Assembly: GCA_013396525.1 (NCBI GenBank)
Contig: VWYX01000249.1
Coordinates: forward strand, 341,563 to 405,562
Reading direction: 5' to 3'
Source of the DNA: Chaetorhynchus papuensis
Taxonomy: Eukaryota > Chordata > Aves > Passeriformes > Rhipiduridae
DNA length: 64,000 nt
In this document: one piece after another, positions 33,421 to 46,200 of the stretch
Layout: each line of letters opens with the position of its first letter
Position numbering within the stretch: position 1 is the stretch's first letter
Notes under the pieces: model-generated
What the model was told of the DNA's origin: nothing
The model's database searches: none
Seen by the model: only the letters and a program-made list of their open reading frames with translations
Program-made: the position numbers and the translations under genes

Positions 33421-36400
33421 ATCACAATTCTGCCTTTGTTTTGCGTACAATAACTAGCACTTCCATGGAATCGAGGGTTAGGATCTCAAAAAGGAAGAGA
33501 AGAGGCTGCTAAGATCACTGCCTTTTGAAAGTGATATCCACAGCTGTGTTTCCTTCATTGCCAAGAGGTGTAAATTGCCCCAAATATTCTGAGATTTTAT
33601 TTGTGTTGGGGAGTGATTCCGCTGCGAAAAAGTTGGTGTTTATTTAGCATGACAAATAGCTTTGAGTTTCCTAAAGCTCACCATTTAAAACTGTGTACGT
33701 ACTTAATATTTGATCCTAAATCTGCTTCCAGTTAAGTCCCCTGATGATTAGATTTTCTAGGGCTGTAAGAAATAGTCCTGTGTCTGGGCAGAAATATATC
33801 ACCTGTCAAGACAAAAATTATGCTCTGAGGGACAAGCAGTGAGCCTGGTTTTATATTTGCAGAGCAGCTAGCACAGCAGGGTCCCGATCTTGATTTGAGA
33901 CCTCTAGGAACTACTCCAAGATAAACATCAAATGATAACTCACGCCATTCTGCAAGAGGACTACAGATTTTCAAGGAACACTAGGGAGTTTTGATTTTAT
34001 GACCCCAAGAGGAATAGCACAGACTTTTCTCTTCGTATAATGGACAGGGATGCTTGGGTTCTCTTGCTCAGTGACAGGCCAGCAGGCAATGTCGACCCTT
34101 GTGTCTGACCTGTGATCAAAATTCCTCCAGCTTCTCAGGTACGAGCTTACCTCAGGTGAAAGGATGTTCAGTGGCACTCTGTAGAAGGTAAGATATTCAT
34201 CCCCTTTCTGGGATGCAGACAGAAAGCGTCACAGCTCATGGGTTTTGCAGTAAAAGGCAATTAATTATCACCTCTATGACCTCCTTTGCTATCAAATCAC
34301 TACTTAAATGATTTTACTACTCTTTATAATGTGGCTAGATCCTGACGATTTTATCTAGTGATTTCAGTGAAAAGTGATGAGGGCTCATCACATTAGAAAA
34401 CCTTGTATTTTATGGTTGTGCCACCTGACTTCAGGGAGCTGCTTTTATACATATATGTGTATTTATACACTGTTCCTCTGCTCTCCCTGCATGTCACTTG
34501 GATGGTGTGGTGCTTAATATAATCCAGGGAGTATAAGGCTCAGAATGCATCAGTATATTCTGACACGTTTTGTGGCTGGAGATCTGTCTAAAACCTTCGT
34601 TTAGTGCTCTTAACCACTTCTGGAAATCAGAAAGAGGTTTCTTCATTTTCTCTTTTTTAAGAGAATAATTATTCACCCAGCCCCTGATTTAAAACATTCA
34701 GGTGGACATCGCTCTGCTGATAGTTATAATAAAAGACAATTTGTAAAGTGCAAGTTTTTAACCAGTAGAGTTTCACTGAGGAGATGAGGTGTGGAACTGG
34801 GAGCAGCAGCTTCATAGATTCCCTTCCTCTGCCCTCTCCTTTACTGGAGAAGGAAATGGGCCTGGAGCAGCTGCCCCTTCTCCCTTCCACTGGGTTTTGG
34901 TGCTGAGTCCCACGGCTGTGGAGCTCTGCATGTGCTAGGAGAGCCTTCTTGCTACAGCTGTTGTTCCTATTTATCTTGAGAGTCCCAAGGGCAGAAGAGG
35001 CAGAAAGGAGGAGATTTCAGGCAGACATTGGCAACTTGTTTCTTCTCCTAAGCAGTCGTTTCATCTCTTTCAGCAATGAGCAAGACCACTCCCTGGTGCA
35101 GTGGCCGATACTTCCCTTATAATGCCTTCCCAGAGGCTGCAGCTCCCATAATCATTCCAGCACCTTGCTCACCATGATTTCAGTCCCCACAGCTGACTCA
35201 CTCCGGTGGCCCCAATAAGAGCTGAGTTCTTTCTCTAGCTCCTTGAGCTGCAATGATGAAGGGAGGGAGGGGGGAAAGAAGCTGTGGGAAGCACAGAGCC
35301 TCCACGCTTCTGAAGAATGGCAGAAGTGGTCTAATACTTTCAAGTGAGGGGGAAAAAAAGGCTGTGCTACCTCTGCTGAGCTCATGCTCCATTTCTTTTT
35401 CAAGTACTGGTAAAACTAAGGAGAAATGAAAATTGACTATTTTTTTTCCCATACTGAATTATAGTGTGGAGACAATACGTCCACTTTTTACTCCAGTCAA
35501 GCTTCTGGTTCCTGTATTACCTGTTGTGCTTTAAGGTCTCATTGTGTGGGTTGGAAGGGTAGAGATGTGCCCTAGTGTCCGTACTTTTCCTGAGTCACTG
35601 TGACACAGTCTGTTGAAGAAGGAGGTTTTGGGTCCACTGCTCCTTAGGCAATCAGCACTTAAAGAATCAACTTGTTCTTTAAGAAAGTTCAAGTATCTTA
35701 TCTCATTTTGTCTAAGCAACAACCTTGACTTAAGCGTGACTCAATCTTAGCATGACTGTTACTCTCCAGACTGAGTTGCTCAGCGTAACTCCTTTCTATC
35801 TTCCTTAGCTAAATTGTACCACCTGTCTCTCTTCAGATTTTTTCAGCCCCTTCAGTTGCACATGGTGGGTTTGGTAAGGCCTGGTTGGGAGGAGAGAGCT
35901 CTCTCCGTGGGGAATATGCGTTCTTCCTTCAAAGGTTTTCTTGGTTTGGGCTTTAGGGTTGGTTTGTTTGTTTCTTCCATAATCTGTGATACCAAGCTGT
36001 GGTAGTAGCCTCACTAACAGCTGTCAACCCCCTCAACAGAGAGACAGGCAGAGCAACCAAACCCAAACAAGACACGAAACGAAATTCAAAATGAATTCAG
36101 AGGAACATGGTACTTCAAAGGCAGGCGTAGAGGTCCCCCCGGAGCTCATTACTCTAGTCAGTGGAGGGGAGGGGTAAGGGAGAGTGTGGAGTGGGAAGCA
36201 GTGTATGTTCTTTTCCAAAAACTATGAGGACATGAATATCAACCTGTCCTCCAGTCTCTTTCCATAGGCCCCCAGACCCTGCTCTCCTCTCCGCCTCAGT
36301 CTCCTCAGAGGTGAACTGGGCAGGTGTATCCAGGAAAGCTGCCTGCTGTCAGATACACTGACATGAATCCTCCTCCGAGTAAAGTGTGTTTCACCTCGAC

Positions 36401-36848
36401 AACCTTCACTCTAGTAGCTCTTGCCAGTGCCATGTGGGCACACTGGGAGCCTCACCAGCAGGAGGTGAGGCCAGTATCTATGGCTTGTGTGCTTCCTGAG
36501 TCTTTCCTGAGACGGTCAGCTTGGGAGGCAAGTGAAATCTGACTGTGGTTGTAGATGGTGTGCCTGTCGGACATTTGGGAATTGGTTTATATTAGACCTG
36601 TCAAATTAAAATTTCAGATGGACTACTGTCCTGGGATCATGGCCTTTCTGTGAATTTCTTCTTTAGCCACTGAGCTTGAAGGTTCCCCTGCCAAAAGAGG
36701 TTGTTCTAAAATGATCTGCATTTTTTAAAAACTCTGCTGACAAGAGTTTTGTAACTCTTGTCACTTCAGTCTGTTCAGCTAGTCTGTCTTTCATGTCAGC
36801 TTGAAAGAAAAGCAAGAGTAAGTTAAGCAGGTAATGGATCATCTCACA
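33421..36848. other. Unique non-coding DNA, no gene seen
   Basis: No repeat family is recognised. Frames at 35152-35403 and 35198-35452 (-) overlap in different phases. On the minus strand at about 34135-34155, 'catcctttcacctgag' followed by GTAAGC is a modest recursive-splice-like match. Confidence 0.5.
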
Positions 36849-36930
36849 AAAATTGGCCCTGATTCTTCTCTTTTTGCTGAGGTAGACAGCTCACAGTACA
36901 CTGAGGTTATTCCACCCATGCGAGGACTAT
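36849..36930. mobile_element. Possible palindromic MITE remnant
   Basis: 'aaaattggccctgattctt' followed by 'ctgaggttattccac' loosely matches a palindromic amniote MITE family with the pattern TTGGCCCTGATTCT...GGAGTTACTCC, abundant in turtles and crocodilians. The match is from memory and degraded. Confidence 0.3.
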
Positions 36931-38209
36931 ATGGTGGAGGGATATGAATTTTACATCGTACGCAAAGGAGGGAAGACTCAGAGTGTTCATGGGTTGTGTG
37001 CCAGCACTGCAGCAACTTCCCTGCCTCCTTTGCTGCTTTCCTAGCCTGCTACAGGAGGTGTCTGTGAGGAGCATAATGAAATACTGCTACAGGAAGCCAT
37101 GGAGAGGCAGAGATCGGTGGCACTGCACACAGCTTTTCTTCATTGAGGGAGTGTTAATGGAAAGGCTGTGAGTTACCACACGCACAAATGTGTGAGCTGG
37201 TCAGACCTGTGGTGGCAGAGAGTGTGTTCGTGGTGCGGTGCTGGGGAGGCAGGAGGATGATAGCAGAGAAAGGCTTTGTGATCTCGCGTGCCTCGTGTGG
37301 AGTGGTGAGGTGTGATAAGCAGCCTGGTGTGTTGGAGCCTGTCCTCAGAACTAGCAGGGAAACTGTGAGGCAGTAAAGCACATAGATGCAGGGTATGAGG
37401 AACGCTGTGAGAAGTCGGCATGCTGGATATCACACCCAGCAGATATTGTGATGCTGGGTATTGTTGAAGAGAGAATGCAGCAGAGCCGACCCGTGTTCCA
37501 GGGCTTCTAACAGCATTCCCTGGACTTTGATTGTCTGCTGCTTCTTCTCCCCATATGCAGGCGAGACCCACTGATCGGGGAAACTATTGCAGCTGTTGCT
37601 GTGAGCTTCCGGAAGGATCTAAAAGCTAATTGCAACAGCTAAACCAGCTGTTAGAATAACAACTACATTCTCAGTCCTCAGATCCTGGCATGTCCCTCTG
37701 GGATGGATTTTCTTCTTCAGCTCTAGGAAGCTGAGGGGAAGCAGCTGGGTTCTTTGCTGAGCCTCAGCTAACTAGACCAGGAGAGAATTTTCTGCCAATC
37801 AGAAGACTGAAAACTAAACAGCTGCTGTCATTTCAGGCCAGATTACAAAAATTTTTACAAGGAGCTGGGATGCTGTGTTCAATTGATGCACAGTGCAGTT
37901 TGCCTTTCTGTTTCTTTTAACCGTTTCCTTTCTTGATGTATTAGAGACTGACTGGACTAAAACCCCGTGGGTCACTCCATAGTTTTCAACTTTGCTAGGA
38001 GAATGACATTTCAGCTCCCACCTTTCCTTCCCCTAAAAGCTCGTAAGGATATTCTGCCTCCTGCATCCTGGACTTGCTGTAGCAAGACTGGGGAAGAGCA
38101 GCTGTGGTGCATATTAGCAGGAGAGTGAGGACAAGAAGAAGGATCTTACAGAGTAGTAGCAATAATGGTGGCGAGTCTGCTGACTGCAGTTGCCTTAAAC
38201 CACAGGTTG
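36931..38209. other. Unique non-coding DNA, no gene seen
   Basis: The 132-codon minus-strand frame at 37173-37571 lies over a G/T-rich + strand patch (37185-37380) that is poor in stops on minus. It has no domain or signal. Confidence 0.5.
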
Positions 38210-38241
38210 TGTATTTTTATTTACTTCCTCCCAGGTGAGAT
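38210..38241 (+). other. Possible recursive splice site
   Basis: The pyrimidine-rich tract 'tttttatttacttcctc' is followed by CCAG and immediately by GTGAGAT, with the AG|GT junction at 38234/38235. A 3' splice site fused to a 5' splice site is the signature of zero-length recursive (ratchet) exons in very long introns. The match is good, but no transcript evidence is available. Confidence 0.3.
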
Positions 38242-39559
38242 AAAATTGGAAATAATTTCCCCCATTTCAGCTGTTGCAGGGAAAGGTTTTTCATCACAGG
38301 GCAGGGCAAGAATGGTGAGCTGAGGACAGTGAAAGACAGTGGCTTGTGTAATCACCTTGCTGGGTGGGCACCTCTGAGAACCACTCAATTGCTAGGGACA
38401 AAATGCAGTAGCACACCTGGCTCTGCCACCTCGTTAATAAGCTCACTTGGACTCGGTTCTTTATGGAAGCACTGGAGTGTGTCTGCTCTGCAGTCCCTAG
38501 GATGATCCACTTACTCAAATTATCCATTTTTTCCTTGTCCTGTAGGGCATCCCTGTTATCTTCCCTCCCTATTATCCAAGATAATAGAGAGCTGACTCGC
38601 AGTAATGCAGTCACAATGGCTCCATAGTGTCTGAATGATTCCCATGTGATTGACATTGTGTGTCTGTCTGAAGCTTCCTGAAGAGCAATTCTCCATCAAC
38701 ACTTCTTCCATCAGTAGGCATTAGACAGAACAGGGTCCTGTAGTGCAAGTCTATTAAAGCCCAAGAAGAAATCTGTTTCCCTGTGACAAACAGGAGACGT
38801 GAATTATACAAATGGAGGGGCAATTCTTTATTATACTGTAGATGTGGATCAAGGTCACAGGGACATGGGGGTCTGTACCCGGGTTTCCTCAGCTACCTGG
38901 CCCTATAGAAGAGTGCAGATAATCAACAGAGGGAGCAACAAACATCTCAAACATTTTTGTGCCTGCCACCAAGCAAAAGCATACTACTTGAATGGAAATG
39001 GCAAGGGGGTTTAATCCCAAACTGTCACGACTCCAGTCTTTTCAAGATTTGGAGATTCTGATCTGTATCAGACAAAGCATTTAAGAAGATTTAGCCTGTT
39101 CATGCTTCAGTGAGTCAAGGTTTCCCTTCTCATCATATTTTTAGCCCAACAAGCAATTCTGGAAATCTCACAAGAAAACCTGGTTTCTAGCTTGGTTTTG
39201 CTAACTCAGTGTAGATGGATACAATTCTCACTGAAATTCTAGTTTATCATCAGAGCTGAGGCTTGTGTGGTTCATCACTAGTAATCACAGCCTACTGAGG
39301 TTCATCTCAGTGGTGTGATAACATTGCCTTTGTGCTGTAGGTGGACCAACGTGGGAATAAGAACAGGATCTGTGTCTTCCACACGTTCAAAATGAGTTCT
39401 ATGACTAGCTTCAGTGTCGAAGGGCAGGAGCCCAAAGCTGTCCATGGTTTGCAGAGCCTAAGGGCCTTCAATCCCCAGTTTTGTGCTTTGCCTTGGCATC
39501 CAGATAAACATGGGCAGCATCTTATGTAAATGGAGATTCCTAGTGAAGCTGAAAATGCA
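38242..39559. other. Unique non-coding DNA, no gene seen
   Basis: The 120-codon frame at 38294-38656 (-) and neighbours lack domains. No repeats are recognised. Confidence 0.5.
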
Positions 39560-39640
39560 GTGAAAGGCTCAGCCCCTCATCTGGTATAAATCATAATGCT
39601 GACCCATGTAGACTGAATTATGTTGGCAGACCTGGTGGTC
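39560..39640. mobile_element. Possible palindromic MITE remnant
   Basis: 'ggctcagcccctcatctggt' continuing as 'ataaatcata' resembles one arm of a palindromic amniote MITE whose arms read CCTCAGCTGGTGTAAATCA. Only one arm is clear; the other arm has decayed. Family recalled from reptile genomes, not searched. Confidence 0.35.
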
Positions 39641-40249
39641 TAAAACTTATTACAAAATTGGTATGCTTTCTATTCAGCAAACATTTTGTCACTACATTTT
39701 TTTCTGCAAGTAATGCTAACCTCAGTTCTCAACCCATTGGCTGCTTTGAGGCATTGTATCTTTGACCATTTCTTTGCTTTCTCAGAGTGTTTTGCAACTG
39801 CTTGCTTTTGTGCCATGGCAATCGCTGCTTAAGTAGCGTGCCGTTTGTGAGGGGAAGGCAGGAACTTTAAAAAAAATAGAAAGTGAATTATGCACTTTCC
39901 AGAACTAATCTTCAGACACTTGATCTGTGCTAAAATGCATGAGGCTTTAGGGATTTGTGAACATTTTCATGAATAATAAGAGCTGCACAAATAACAGGAG
40001 AGTGAACTTGCCGATCTTATTCCCAAATCTTTTATATATATAAGAGATATGATTGGCTCTAGCTTTCAGAAGGAGTTTGGCAGCAGGTCACTTTTTTTCT
40101 GATCAACAAAGGATAGGGCATGTGGGAAAGGAAGATGAAGCACATTATTTGCAGGGCTCCTGCATCCATGAGTATTCTTGACTTTTATAGATTTTTCAGT
40201 AAATTAGCATAACTACATTATCCAAGATTTCTTGCAGTTGTTTTCCCTT
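39641..40249. other. Unique AT-rich DNA, possibly regulatory
   Basis: No gene. 39860-40030 is evenly AT-rich and non-repetitive ('gtgaattatgcactttcc', 'tttcatgaataataag') and may extend the candidate element that follows. Confidence 0.4.
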
Positions 40250-40620
40250 CCCAAGTTGATGTGACTGAGAGAGAATGCGAATGCAACAGCTTAAAAAGAA
40301 GACGGGAGGAAATTATCATATTTAATATTGTTTATACAGAAACTGGCATACTTTATAGAGCATCATCTGATTAACTCATTTCCAGCCCTGCGGCGTGTGT
40401 GCGTCTATGACGGCAGGGAGGAGAAATGAGAGCTAGGCCGTGTTTTTTCCTGGCATGAGGAACTGTTGCTGTAACACTTGCGTGGCTGGCAGCGCGAGAC
40501 ATAATATTACCTAGAAGAAAACCTTTAAGTGTTGGATTAATTTCCCACCATCTGCATTCTGTCTGTACTGGAAATCTAGATCCAGAGAGAAAGACTGGGG
40601 AACAGATCTGAGTAGCTGGC
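40250..40620. promoter_or_regulatory. Candidate conserved non-coding element with CpGs
   Basis: Homeodomain-like AT cores ('atcatatttaatattgtt', 'ctgattaactcat', 'ggattaatttccc') alternate with CpG-bearing segments ('ctgcggcgtgtgtgcgtc', 'ggcagcgcgagac', 'gaagacggga'). CpGs are rare in the surrounding DNA, so their retention suggests constraint or lack of methylation. A chance 83-codon minus frame overlaps it. Confidence 0.35.
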
Positions 40621-41300
40621 AATTAGATTTGGAGAAATGAAAAATGTTTTCAGGGGCTCCTTACTAGTCAGATGTTTGGTGGCTGCGAGGGTTTGGTCGG
40701 CTGAGGAGCCAGTTTTGGAAAAGGCTGTTTGGCTTAAATGTCCTGAAAAGGTTGGCAGAGAGGAGCAGTGCCTTATTGCAGAGGTGCTGCCAGCTGCAAT
40801 TAGGGACAGGTTGTTGGGTGCTGGCAGCTGAAAAAGGAGTGCCAAGCTTTAAGGAAGCATAAAAGGAAATTGATCTAAAAATTATGACCAAATGGGATTT
40901 GCTCAAAAGGGGTACTGTTGAGTTGGGATGAAACCTCACTATGAAACATCCATAGATGTAGGGAGAGGAAATGGTGAATGGTAGAAGATGAAAGTAGAAA
41001 GCACTGGAAGGAAGAGGGAGCAGCAGAAGGAAAAGGTGGATTTCAGGCAGCTGTCATTTCTTCTTTGGCTGCAGCTTGCATCAGCAGTGAACCATGGAGA
41101 GCAAAACCCTCAGGGGAGAAGATAAGTCGCTGAATATTCAGTGTAGCTGCCTTGTGCAGAGCCCAGAAGGGATGGCCCTGTCTCAGCTGCCACCAGAAGG
41201 GTCCTTCCCAATGTGCAGTGTGACAGGGAGGTAGGGGGCTGAGCGAGGGTGGTGCAGCTGCTGGTGGGAGCTCTGCCTCCTGTAATGTGCTTATGTTTGT
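40621..41300. other. Unique non-coding DNA
   Basis: Part of a 168-codon minus frame (41110-41616), the longest in the window. It has no domain, and its composition follows the local GC-rich patch. Nothing else is seen. Confidence 0.45.
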
Positions 41301-41302
41301 GT

Positions 41303-41329
41303 GTTATTTTCTTCTCTTCTAGGTAAGTG
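41303..41329 (+). other. Possible recursive splice site
   Basis: 'ttattttcttctcttct' followed by AG|GTAAGTG, with the junction at 41322/41323. The tract is nearly pure pyrimidine and the donor half is the optimal GTAAGT, so it is the best match in the window to the ratchet-point pattern. It lies on the same strand as the match near 38234, 3.1 kb upstream. If real, the window lies in a long + strand intron. Confidence 0.35.
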
Positions 41330-43232
41330 CATAACGTGCTTATGAATGGTTCTAAGATGCTCTGGCAGACGCTGTTTTGGGGTCTCTCTGGCTTCTCCAA
41401 AGAGGAGGAAAACACAGCACTCTCTGAAATGGTAACATCATAACCTGTGAAGCAGACGTGTTGGTGATTACTGAGCAGTCCCCCTGTACTTCCATCTGTA
41501 AATCTGTTATTTGCATTTAGTGATAACCCAGAGCCAGCCAGAAATACACACACTGACGTCCTCAGCCTGGGGGTACCATCCCCAGACCCAGGTTGCAACA
41601 GCCCCCTTGATGCCATAGCAGAGCTTGCATCCCATGACTTGCATCCTGGTGTCTGTCAGCTTTTGCTCCCGCTGTTTCCAGCTCTTCTTCAGGCCTCCCT
41701 ATAGGGCTGGTAGATATTTTCCAGAAGGACAGCTTAAATATCAGCCCAAAAGTATTGTGACCTTTTTTTCTCTTTCTGCCTTCAGAAACTGTTGGATATT
41801 TGGACACTGCAGAAATCCATACAGTCACATTTCATACCTTACCTCATCAAGTGCAGGGAGCTCCCTGGACAAGGTTTTCTAAATTCTTCTTCCTCTGGCT
41901 GACTTCTGATTCACCCGGTGGGGGATTGTTTTGAGAACATAGTGACAACCAAGCAAAAAGAAAATTCAGAACAGCACTTGGGGCAAAGCTCCTTGGCAGT
42001 GAGATGAATTGAGCTACTCAAGGGAAGTGCTGGGAATGCTATTGTTTGCGACGTTTAAAACTCTCTAGGTCAGAAATTGCAGGGAGCGGTCCTCTGCTTG
42101 CCAAATGGACATACTGGTGGAGATGATGGGTCTTTCTCGTCTCTGTCAGCTTTTATTTATTATTATAATTTATTGTTTTATTAGCTTCGGATCGTTGACT
42201 TCACCTCCAGTTCAGTTTTGCTGTATATACTATAAAGTCCATTATAAGCATGGTACTAAATGAAATGCTTTTGTGCTGATGTGGTGCTTGTTTGTTTCCC
42301 AGTGGAGCAAGGTGATATAAGCACATGCATTAAATATATTTATGGCAAATTTCTCATCTATTACTTTTATTTAGAGTGGTTTTGAAGTAAAGTAGATTCT
42401 GCTGGAAAACAAACATCTTTCTGAAGGCCGACAGCAACTCTAAAAGCGTATTTGCATCCTTACTTTTTTTGTGTTCTGTGTGTTTTGGGGTATTTTTTAT
42501 TTTTATTTTTAGAAAGACAGCTACAAAGCTGCAAGGGAGGAAAAGAGATCACCACTTTGTTTCATATAGAGTCAGTGTAATAGATCCTGGCTCATCACTG
42601 CTTGCTAGGAGAGATATCGCTGTCCTTTTTTTTAAGAACTAGAGACAATACAGCTGAAGATATGGGCCATGTCTGTTCTTCATAGTCCTGAGTTGGAACA
42701 GCTTCCCTGAGCTGGGAGACATTTTGGAGCTACTCTGTCAAATCTTTAATGCCTTATGTTCAGGAAAACAATTCAGCATTCAAGCACATGGGCAGCCATT
42801 AAGCAAATTTCTGTGTATGAAAAGCCCATCCTTTAGTAAAGAAAGAGAAGGGAAGATACTGTTGGGAGAGAAAGGAAATCATCATTTGATTTCTGTTCCC
42901 TAAAAAAATGGCAGATAGATGTACCTGTATATGTCACCTGAGAGCTGCAGGACTGTGGTAAATGCCAAGTCCTCATCTGTGTTTTAGGGCAGTATGTTCT
43001 TCCTGAAAGGAAAATGATGCTTGCATTAGATAACAATGCCAAATAACAGAAGAGATTTTCTCTAGAGGTTGAGTGCCTTCCTTCTTGGCAAGTCTGCTGC
43101 TTCCTGTCCTGACCCACTTCAGGGGAATATTCTTGCTTCCGGACTTTTAATCTTCCCTGGTGTCCATCATTTCTCTAGGATATTAGCTTTTTGTTGTTGT
43201 CCCAGCCTCACTGATAGGCTTCAGCAGGTCTT
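41330..43232. other. Unique non-coding DNA, no gene seen
   Basis: AT-rich patch at 42145-42185 (TTATTA-type). Frames at 41562-41828 and 42833-43117 (-) have no domain. No repeat family is recognised. Confidence 0.5.
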
Positions 43233-43273
43233 AGCCCAGGTTGCAGCTGGGCTTATCTGGCTTAGCCAGATAA
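43233..43273. repeat. Double palindrome with paired GATA sites
   Basis: Two abutting inverted repeats. The first is AGCCCAG (43233-43239) with CTGGGCT (43247-43253). The second is TTATCTGGCT (43253-43262) with AGCCAGATAA (43264-43273), a perfect 10-bp palindrome around a single T. The second puts two AGATAA (GATA-factor) sites in opposite directions. The strength of the symmetry is well above chance for a window this size. Confidence 0.65.
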
Positions 43274-46200
43274 AATGCAGCTACGGTGTCCTGCACTTGG
43301 ACCGTGTTTATGAACATACCATGAAACTGAAATTCCTCGGGAAGAAATGCTTTTCATCATTTCTTCCCACAGACCTAGATTACCCTTATTAATAGAAACC
43401 TATTAAAAATATCCTTCTACTGGGAAGTGGTTAGAAAACCTTGAGTACCCTTTCATGGGAGTTCAGTTTTTATTTTTGATTTTTATCGTTTTTAGCCAGA
43501 CCTTTTCCTACTTGTGTGGTTGCCTTTCTTAACTGGATCTGTGGTTTGGTTTGCTGTTTCTTAACTCACTTTTCCAAAAAAAAACACTTACCAGATTTGG
43601 GAAAAATTCTAGGGCCTTCAGAAAGCCCTTTATCCTCGTGTGTAACCTGCAGGAAGGTAGTTGGCATAAGATTTTGTATCCATACACAGTAGAGTCAGCT
43701 GGCATTATCTCTGATAGTGACCCTTTTTAGTGAACTGAGCTGACATACGATGTTCATGTATCCTGTTTCTTGGTTTATTTTGTCTTTTTTCCCTTTCAAG
43801 TTCTGCACTGCACCGCTCCTGATTGCACATCTTCTGGACTCTTCAGATTCTCGCTGAGGCTGTAGGAGAGACCTGCCAGATCCTCCCAAATGCACTTCAA
43901 TAAACATCATTAGGGAGCCTTGTGGACAGCGTTCCTTGCATCTAATGATGCTGTACCTTGCAAGCAAACCAAAAGGGAGGCAGGACTGAAAAAGCACTAG
44001 TGAGAACAGATTTTAATTGCCATACTGAGAGGTTAGATAAGAAGTCATGAAAGAGCTCGGAAAAATGTGAAAATTTATATACCACAGTAAGACCTTAAGG
44101 CTGCAGCTCTGTTTGAAAACTCTTCCAATTTTGGTTACTGAAAGCATGAGAACATGCAGACTACTGAACCTTTCCTCCTCATTCCCTTGCTTCCCATATT
44201 CTCCATGAATTAATTTGCTTTTCTTGTCCTTCTCTGGCCTTCTTTCTTTGTTTTCACATTCTGTTCTCTTTCTGATCTATCTATCTTGATTGCTGAGTGA
44301 TTCCTCTCTGTTCTGCATACTTCTTTTTGTGTGTTTGCAATTTTTCTTAATCTATAATAAAGCCAGTGCCTGATTGTCTTTGAAAGTGGATTTTACCTGA
44401 GCTATTTATCAGCTATGTAGATTGCACTTCCTTCACCTTGTTAACTATTTGGTGTATAAAGACATATTGATGCAGTCAGTGGATAATTCAGTTATAAACT
44501 ATGCTGCACAGAATTTCCATTTTTTGTGTGTTGTTGTGGGAACTGATGTGAAAAATTTCATCCTGATACAGTTGATTTTGCTGTACAGTTGATGTTGCTC
44601 CTTTCTCTCAAGACTTCCCAGTCCTTTTCTCCCAATGTCGCTTTTGGTTCCCAGTGCTCTTCTTCCATGGGTCAGTTTTGTTGAATCTTCTGCTGTGTGG
44701 ATTTGATTGCATGGATCCTCATCAGGCGGTTAAGCAGAGTGCAGTGTTCCTGAGAGTGAAGGACCCTGTGCATTGGCAGGTAGCATCCAAACACTCATTG
44801 CCAGTGCAGGATGCTGTTTCACCCTAAACTGTAGCAGCAGGGGCCCTCTTTTAAGACCTCTGAAATGGATTTTTTCAACAGTTACAATCAAACTGGATCC
44901 TTAATACTTGCAAATTGTCCTGTGAACCAAGTAGTGGATTTGCTTAGGGTTTAGTACACTAAGCTCCCAGATGGTGCAGAGAGCACTGGAGGTAAGGCGA
45001 AAATGTTTTGAGCTTCTTGTTACACAGCAATCACTTTTGTCCAGCACTGTCAACATTACTGATATAATGGGCTCAACATTGGTCAGAAAGAATCCAGACT
45101 GTGGCACAACATCAGAGCTTTTATGGGCCCCCAGAGATTGAGATGTTTGGAAAGGCTGGCAAGTCTCATTTGACAATGACATGCTGTCTTTAAAGTGTCT
45201 GTCTGCGTCAGTCTGTGTCAGCTGGTGGAACAAATCCAGTCAGCAGCTCTTTCTTGGTCCTATCCTTTCATCTGGCTATAAAACAACTGCTGAAGTCTCC
45301 AAATGTGTGCTGTGGTGCTGTTCAAGTAAGGGGGAAAAGGAACCAGAGGACAAGAGGACCTTTGATAGATGCTAAATTGAGGAGGGGAACGGTCATTCCT
45401 GTCTCCTGGGCTTGGGTCCAGGTGAACACGCGTAGGTGGAGCAGAATGTAAATGTCTGTGCGGGCAGTGCAATGATCTGGATCTGAGATGATTTGGAGGA
45501 GGTGTGTTACAGCAGTTAAACACAGGACATTTATTTGCTGGGAGCTGACTTTGATCTTGGAACAGGACTAGTGTGTGAAATGAATTTTGCTAGGTCTTGG
45601 TCTGTCTCCAATTGAGTGACTCCTGCGTGAGGAGATGGGTGAGGCTGGAGTTCAGCCTGCATTTGCAAGTGAGTGTCAGCCTGGGTCCTCTCTTTGGGAT
45701 GCATTTTCTTGGGAATCAGACAGCAAAACTGGGAGACAGTGTAAAGAATTAGGGAACAAACCTAGAAACTGAGGATATGCATAACCTACTGTATGGGAGA
45801 GTATCTGCTTCTTTGACTTGCAAACCCAAGTTTCTCTCAAGAATTTATTATTTATATGTTGCATCCCCTGGTTTCTTTGGCATAGATCCTTACATTGGTT
45901 TCTGTGATTGTAGAGGATTTTTGGATTTCTAGAGGTAGTATCTTCCCACAAACCCATTAAAAAAAAACCCTTCTACTTTAGGCATCTTGTGCCTCTTGGT
46001 ATACACAGAGCTTTCTGCTCATGGATACAATACATGTCTCTGTTAAGTGTTTAGGTGCTAACACAGACCTATAAGACTATTTCTAGGAAACCTGTGAAAT
46101 TTCCCAGAACTCCTCTGACCTACACATAATGGCTGTAACATATGCCACACAAACTCTGTTTACATGGATGACATTTAGGCTGAGTGGAAATACTGCCTCT

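Noticed and set aside
34135..34155. Minus-strand recursive-splice-like site (CCTGAG|GTAAGC)
   Set aside because: The pyrimidine tract is weak and AAGC is a poor donor end. It is on the opposite strand to the better candidates.
35540..35580. 'gggttggaagggtagaga', like a CR1 antisense 3' end
   Set aside because: Too short, and the neighbouring sequence does not follow CR1.
41110..41616. 168-codon minus-strand open frame, the longest in the window
   Set aside because: No domain, no signal peptide, no splice or promoter context. It lies in a GC-richer patch where stops are rare, and its composition is not protein-like.
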